Made by a program: the position numbers and the translations under genes. A stretch of 64,000 bases of DNA from an uncultured Mediterraneibacter sp. (GTDB lineage Bacteria; Bacillota; Clostridia; Lachnospirales; Lachnospiraceae): the NCBI GenBank assembly GCA_944381495.1, contig CALWLJ010000011.1, positions 1 to 64,000 on the forward strand, in the 5' to 3' direction. How positions within the stretch are numbered: position 1 is the stretch's first letter; every line of letters starts with the position of its first letter. The notes under the pieces are model-generated. The model searched no databases. It was not told the DNA's origin and was given only the letters and a program-made list of their open reading frames with translations. Below are positions 59,825 through 64,000 of this stretch, one piece after another.

Positions 59825-60751
59825 ATGAAACATAAGATAATAAATAATTTGCTGCTTTTACTTACTGCATTGATATGGGGATGCGCTTTCGTCGCACAGA
59901 GCGTAGGGATGGAATACATCGGACCTTTTACATTTAACTGTATCAGGAGTATTATGGGCGGCTTGGTGCTTCTCCCAGTTATATGGGTTATGAGACACAG
60001 TAAAAATGAATGCAATTGCAGGACAGAGAAAGACAGGAAAACAGTTTCTTTCCCGGTTGATGAAAAGACCAGGGAGAATCGGAGAGAACTTGTTGTTGGA
60101 GGCATATGCTGCGGTGCAGCTCTGGCCGTGGCAAGCTCTCTTCAACAGATGGGACTTGTTTACACAAGTCCCGGGAAAGCGGGGTTTATCACAGCATTAT
60201 ATATTCTGATCGTTCCCTTTTTGGGGATTTTTCTAGGGAAAAAAGCCGGGATAAAAACATGGGTAGGTGTAGTGCTTGCAGTGATAGGTATGTATTTTCT
60301 CTGCATTACAGATCACTTTTCACTGTCAAGAGGGGATACCCTCGTGCTGCTGTGTGCGGTAGCTTTTGCTGTACATATTTTATTGGTCGATCATTTTTCT
60401 CCTAGAGTCAATGGGGTGTGCCTTTCATGTATTCAGTTTTTTGTATGCGGAGGAATATGTGCAGTGGCTATGATGTTGATAGAGCAGCCGCAGATTGAAA
60501 ACATAGTTGCAGTATGGAAGCCCCTTGCATATGCAGGAATTTTTTCCTGCGGTGTAGCATATACTCTGCAGATTATTGCTCAGAAAAATACAGATCCTAC
60601 CGTGGCTTCCCTGCTGCTGAGTCTGGAATCTGTATTCTCCGTAATCGCCGGATGGCTGATCCTGGGCGAAATGTTGTCGGGACGAGAATTGTTTGGATGC
60701 CTGCTGGTGTTCGCTGCAGTAGTACTGGCGCAACTACCTTCGGGGACGTAG
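59825..60751 (+). CDS. EamA-family (DMT) transporter
   Basis: A 308-residue protein with ten membrane helices in two EamA repeats (LLTALIWGCAFVAQSVGMEYIGPF; AYTLQIIAQKNTDPTVASLLLSLESVFSVIAGWL). Exporter of small metabolites or amino acids; substrate unknown. ATG 59825 follows GAGGG; GTG 59753 would be an overlap start. The last two codons and the stop (GGG ACG TAG) belong to the GGGGACGTAG repeat. Confidence 0.88.
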   Translation: MKHKIINNLLLLLTALIWGCAFVAQSVGMEYIGPFTFNCIRSIMGGLVLLPVIWVMRHSKNECNCRTEKDRKTVSFPVDEKTRENRRELVVGGICCGAALAVASSLQQMGLVYTSPGKAGFITALYILIVPFLGIFLGKKAGIKTWVGVVLAVIGMYFLCITDHFSLSRGDTLVLLCAVAFAVHILLVDHFSPRVNGVCLSCIQFFVCGGICAVAMMLIEQPQIENIVAVWKPLAYAGIFSCGVAYTLQIIAQKNTDPTVASLLLSLESVFSVIAGWLILGEMLSGRELFGCLLVFAAVVLAQLPSGT

Positions 60752-60992
60752 TGAAATCAGGTTTTGCTACGTCCCCATTTGAAAACAGCCCTGTCCCTTT
60801 TTGAGTTTTGCCCTGTCCCCTTTCGAAAAGTGCACAATTTTCCAGAAAATATTTGACGGATAAGATGCTGGATTTGTGCATGTTTCCGATAGGGGACAGG
60901 GCAAATTTTAAAAAGGGACAGGGTTATCTGCAAAAAGGGACAGGGCTATTTTCGATTTGGGACGTACTGAAATTCAATTTTACTACGTCCCC
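60742..60992. repeat. composite palindromic repeat element, copy 2
   Basis: 251 bp with the same order as 37128-37365: palindrome (60742-60776), two CCTGTCCC units, GAAAAGTGCACAATTTT, a unique core, three opposite GGGACAGGG units, and a second imperfect palindrome (60958-60992). It fills the whole gap between two convergent genes, and the stop codon of each lies in its outer GGGGACGTAG. Confidence 0.9.
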
Positions 60993-62359
60993 AAAACGGT
61001 AACGATCTCGGGGAATTCCATCCCGTGAGATGCCTTCACCAGTATGGTATCTCCTTCTTTCAGTACGGAATCTTTCTCCGCGAAGAACTCATCCTTCGTA
61101 TTATAATGATGAACTTCTGCGTGTTTCTCTGAAGAGACGGCTTCTTTGGCTCCGCGGGCTGTCTCGGCGGAGAGTTCTCCGATACAGATTACAACATCAA
61201 TGCCTTTGTTAACTGCATATTTTCCGGTCTCATAGTGCATTTCTTTTTCGGTTGGCCCCAGCTCGAACATATCGCCCATAATGGCTACTTTGCGGGTGTC
61301 AGCGCAGGAGAGCACATCCAGAGAGGCGCGCATGGAGGCCGGGTTGGCGTTGTAGCAGTCATCGATGATGGTATAACGGCCGGTCTCGATCAGGTTGTTG
61401 CGTCCGGCAATAGGGGTGAGGGCTTCGATCCCGCGGCTGATTTCTTCATCTGTCATCCCGAGAGCATAACCGACTGCGGTCCCGGCAAGGGCGTTGTAGA
61501 CCATGTGGTCTCCAGGGATGGAAATATGAGCGTGGAAGTGGGACGAAGGAGTTACAAACTCTGCATCTGTACCTTTCAGCCCCCGGTTCTGTACGCTTTC
61601 GGCATGGAAAGGACAGGTCTGATCCAGTCCGAAGAATATGGGAGCAATCCCGTTCTGGGGAGTGTATCCGCGCAGCTTGTCATCGTCGCCGTTTAAAATA
61701 ATAGATCCGTCCGGGTTCATATAATCGGTCATGGAGGTCTTTTCCTTTAAGATGCCGTCCCGGGATCCCATGTTTTCCAGGTGTGCATACCCGATATTCG
61801 TGATCACGCAGATGTCCGGGCGGGCGATCCTGGCCAGAGGCTCCATGTCTCCGAAGTGGCTGATCCCCATCTCAAGGACCGCGATTTCATGTTCTTCACG
61901 GATATTGAAGACTGTCAGAGGAAGGCCGATCTCATTGTTAAAATTCCCCTCTGTTTTCAGTACATTGTATTTCTGAGACAGCACAGATGCGATCATTTCC
62001 TTTGTGCTTGTCTTTCCTACGCTTCCGGTGATTCCTACGACTTTGATGTTAAGAGAACGGCGGTAGTGTTCGGCCAGATCTTTCAGCGCCTGCTCGCAGG
62101 ACTCTACCTTGATATAGGGATAGGAAACGTCGCCCAGATCTATCTCGGATACAGCGCAGAGAGCGCCTTTTTCCATGACCTGGGGAATGAAGGCGTGTCC
62201 GTCCACCCGGGCGCCTTTGATCGCTACAAAAACGTAATCCTTTTGAACCTTCCGGCTGTCGATGACTACGCCTTGTGCCTCGCGGTCTTTCAGGGAGGCA
62301 TCGCCGTGGTAAATGCCTCCGCAGGCCTGAGTCATTTCCTCAATTGACATATGTTTCAT
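60983..62359 (-). CDS. murF: UDP-N-acetylmuramoyl-tripeptide--D-alanyl-D-alanine ligase
   Basis: A 458-residue Mur ligase that adds D-Ala-D-Ala to the peptidoglycan precursor. P-loop GSVGKTSTKE, the LEMGISHFGDM and NAENMGSRDG-like regions (here HLENMGSRDG), and DDCYNANPASM are typical. It ends VLGT, with the last GT and stop made by repeat DNA. RBS AGGAGGAAC. It lies downstream of ddl, which makes its substrate. Confidence 0.94.
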   Translation of the reverse strand: MKHMSIEEMTQACGGIYHGDASLKDREAQGVVIDSRKVQKDYVFVAIKGARVDGHAFIPQVMEKGALCAVSEIDLGDVSYPYIKVESCEQALKDLAEHYRRSLNIKVVGITGSVGKTSTKEMIASVLSQKYNVLKTEGNFNNEIGLPLTVFNIREEHEIAVLEMGISHFGDMEPLARIARPDICVITNIGYAHLENMGSRDGILKEKTSMTDYMNPDGSIILNGDDDKLRGYTPQNGIAPIFFGLDQTCPFHAESVQNRGLKGTDAEFVTPSSHFHAHISIPGDHMVYNALAGTAVGYALGMTDEEISRGIEALTPIAGRNNLIETGRYTIIDDCYNANPASMRASLDVLSCADTRKVAIMGDMFELGPTEKEMHYETGKYAVNKGIDVVICIGELSAETARGAKEAVSSEKHAEVHHYNTKDEFFAEKDSVLKEGDTILVKASHGMEFPEIVTVLGT

Positions 62360-62395
62360 AACCTTATGTTCCTCCTGTAAAAATTATAAACTGAT

Positions 62396-62446
62396 AAAAG
62401 AAAAGCCGCTGTACAGGATCCGTCTGATTTTCATCTGTACAGCGGC
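62396..62446 (-). terminator. terminator between ddl and murF (minus strand)
   Basis: GCCGCTGTACA (62405-62415) and TGTACAGCGGC (62436-62446) pair; on the minus strand the stem is followed by TTTTC TTTT. It would reduce read-through from ddl into murF. Confidence 0.75.
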
Positions 62447-62460
62447 GTATAAGTGTCCCT

Positions 62461-62597
62461 GCGCGCGTTCACGCTAAGCTCGTGAAGAACCTCGCTAAGC
62501 GTTCACATGGCACCCGGTCACTAGGCTCGAAAATACCTCGCCAAGTGTCCGTGCGCGCGTTCACGCTAAGCTCGAAAATACCTCGCTAAGCGTTCAC
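62461..62597. repeat. GTTCACGCTAAGC palindromic repeats between murF and ddl
   Basis: GCGCGCGTTCACGCTAAGCT plus CCTCGCTAAGCGTTCAC occurs twice (62461-62506 and 62553-62597), with a degenerate copy between (62516-62552). Each unit pairs GTGAACGCTTAGCG-type ends. The last unit includes the ddl stop codon. Confidence 0.85.
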
Positions 62598-63650
62598 AGC
62601 GTATCTTGCGTCCAGGGATTTCTGGATGATGAGTTCGCACAGGTCGCCGTATTCGATGCCGATGGCCCGGGCTTCTTTGGGAAGCAGGCTGGCGGCAGTC
62701 ATGCCGGGGAGCGTGTTCATCTCCAGACAGTACAGGTTTCCGTCTGCATCCAGCAGAAAATCAGCCCGGCTGTAGACATTCAGTTTCAGCGCGTAATAAG
62801 CTTTGGTAGTCAGTTCTTTCATACGGTCGGAGATTTCTTCGGGGATGTCCGCCGGGCAGACTTCCATGGTGGCTCCGTCCTGATATTTGTTAGCGTAGTC
62901 GAAGAATCCGGTCTTCGGGATGATCTCGATGGGCGGCAGCGCCTCGCCGTCGATGATGCCGCAGGCGAATTCCCGGCCTTTGATATAGGTTTCTATGACA
63001 AGTTCATCTTCGTAGCGGAAGGATTTCTCCAGCGCTTCCCGGTACTCTTCCTCGGTGCTGACGATATAGACGCCGATACTGGAGCCTCCGGAGCAGGGCT
63101 TGATAACGACCGGAAGGGACAGGCCCATGGATGCAAGACTTCTGTCCTTCTCGGACTTATGCAGGCTGACGCCCATTGGGGTGTCGATGCCGGACTGGAG
63201 AAAGATCTGTTTGGTCAGGCCTTTGTCCATGGCTACCGCGCAGCCCAGTGAAGAGGGGCCTGTATAGCGGATGCCCAGCAGGTCAAAGGTTGCCTGAAGT
63301 TTGCCGTTCTCTCCCTCTCCGCCGTGAAGTCCGATAAATGTAATGTCTGCCAGGCGGCAGAGCTCGATCACGTTGGGACCGAGGAAACAGTCTGACTGAT
63401 CCGGGCGGGAGGCTTTTACAGCCGCCAGATCCGGTTCTTCCTCGGAAATGTTGCCCGCGATCTCCAGGCCGTGTCCGGGGAGTGTGAATACATCTTCCAG
63501 ATTTTCCGGAGGATTCTCCAGTCCCATATATACATCCAGCAGATAGGCGTCATGTCCTTTCTCCAAGAGGGTTTTACAGATTCCGGCAGCGGAGACCAGA
63601 GAAACGTCACGCTCTGTGCTCAGTCCTCCTGCCAATACAATGATCTTCAT
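62586..63650 (-). CDS. ddl: D-alanine--D-alanine ligase
   Basis: A 354-residue ATP-grasp enzyme. VLAGGLSTERDVSL, GLHGGEGENGKLQ, VIKPCSGGSSIGV and the metal-binding CLEMNTLPGMT are all present. The final VNA and TAG come from the adjacent repeat. RBS AAGGAGC. Supplies the dipeptide used by MurF, encoded next to it. Confidence 0.95.
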   Translation of the reverse strand: MKIIVLAGGLSTERDVSLVSAAGICKTLLEKGHDAYLLDVYMGLENPPENLEDVFTLPGHGLEIAGNISEEEPDLAAVKASRPDQSDCFLGPNVIELCRLADITFIGLHGGEGENGKLQATFDLLGIRYTGPSSLGCAVAMDKGLTKQIFLQSGIDTPMGVSLHKSEKDRSLASMGLSLPVVIKPCSGGSSIGVYIVSTEEEYREALEKSFRYEDELVIETYIKGREFACGIIDGEALPPIEIIPKTGFFDYANKYQDGATMEVCPADIPEEISDRMKELTTKAYYALKLNVYSRADFLLDADGNLYCLEMNTLPGMTAASLLPKEARAIGIEYGDLCELIIQKSLDARYAVNA

Positions 63651-63711
63651 GATAATATTGCTCCTTTGATAATATATTTAGCAGATACAGAAATGTACAG
63701 GCTGAAAATGC

Positions 63712-64000
63712 CTATGCATCCTGTCTGTTGGCATTGTCCAGAAGTTCTTCCTTCGTGTCGTAGAGCTTCCTGGAGAGATCCACATAAACTCTGTGCGGAT
63801 TGAAGAGACGTTTTGTCTCATCCCACAGGGTTTCTTTTTCCTGACGGCAGAATTCAGCGATCTCTTTGACTGAGGGAGAAGGATACTTGCACTCTCCGTT
63901 GATGAACACCGGCTTCAGGATCTCTTTCATCGTGTATGTGCCGCCTTTGAGCTTTGTTTTCTTCCAGGTGGCCTTGGGATCGAAGAGGAGCAGATCCTCT
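63712..64000 (-). CDS. pncB: nicotinate phosphoribosyltransferase, C-terminal part (partial)
   Basis: The frame runs off the end of the window. The visible 95 residues (LLFDPKATWKKTKL; KPVFINGECKYPSPSVKEIAEF; LWDETKRLFNPHRVYVDLS) match the C-terminal region of nicotinate phosphoribosyltransferase, which makes nicotinate mononucleotide in NAD salvage. ddl follows after about 60 bp. Confidence 0.85.
   Translation of the reverse strand, partial: EDLLLFDPKATWKKTKLKGGTYTMKEILKPVFINGECKYPSPSVKEIAEFCRQEKETLWDETKRLFNPHRVYVDLSRKLYDTKEELLDNANRQDA

Overview
The window looks like a chromosomal segment of a gut-type member of the Lachnospiraceae (Clostridia). The reasons are moderate GC with strong AGGAGG ribosome-binding sites and frequent GTG/TTG starts, a large Bacillus-type SRP RNA, a GlgC/GlgD pair, both an F-type and a V-type ATPase, and glycosidases with a GPH sugar transporter. 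Family assignments come from reading the sequences by eye; no database was searched.

Layout. 1-3 kb: the tail of a wall-anchored surface protein, a small lipoprotein and a membrane-anchored MutS-like ATPase. 3-11.7 kb: a sugar-use cluster (alpha-L-rhamnosidase, GPH symporter, domain-permuted GH3 glycosidase with two membrane anchors, small 4-TM protein), preceded by a strongly folded intergenic element (3045-3221). 11.8-20 kb: an AAA/DUF4143-type ATPase behind an exact 23-bp-period tandem repeat, a LytTR/GHKL two-component pair, an M20 amidohydrolase, Maf, a YgjP-like metallopeptidase and two membrane proteins that overlap tail to tail. 20.5-27.2 kb: the full F1Fo ATP synthase operon (atpBEFHAGDC) with a clear promoter and terminator. 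27.3-36.6 kb: a degenerate GGDEF-EAL protein, a phosphopantetheinyl transferase, a VanY-like carboxypeptidase, an HTH protein, a dNTPase, tadA and moaA. 36.6-42.9 kb: SRP RNA, a B12-binding radical SAM protein, an AIR-synthase-like protein, an Lrp regulator with an aminotransferase, and trmL. 43-52 kb: a complete V-type ATPase operon in the Enterococcus ntp order (F-I-K-E-C-G-A-B-D). 52.3-58.7 kb: glgCD, a PerM/AI-2E family protein, and rpmG-secE-nusG-rplK-rplA. 58.9-64 kb: an MBL-fold enzyme, an EamA transporter, and minus-strand murF, ddl and the end of a nicotinate phosphoribosyltransferase gene.

The most notable non-genic signal is a set of palindromic interspersed repeats built around GGGGAC/GTCCC. 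Two nearly complete composite copies (37128-37365 and 60742-60992) and a half copy (17546-17665) share one architecture. These and two other repeat families have grown up to or into gene ends: the stop codons of ntpB, the EamA gene, murF and ddl all lie inside repeat sequence. Other points worth checking are a probable ACG start codon for atpB, two L1-type mRNA motifs before rplK and rplA, and residue-level evidence that the F-ATPase is H+-coupled while the V-ATPase is Na+-coupled.
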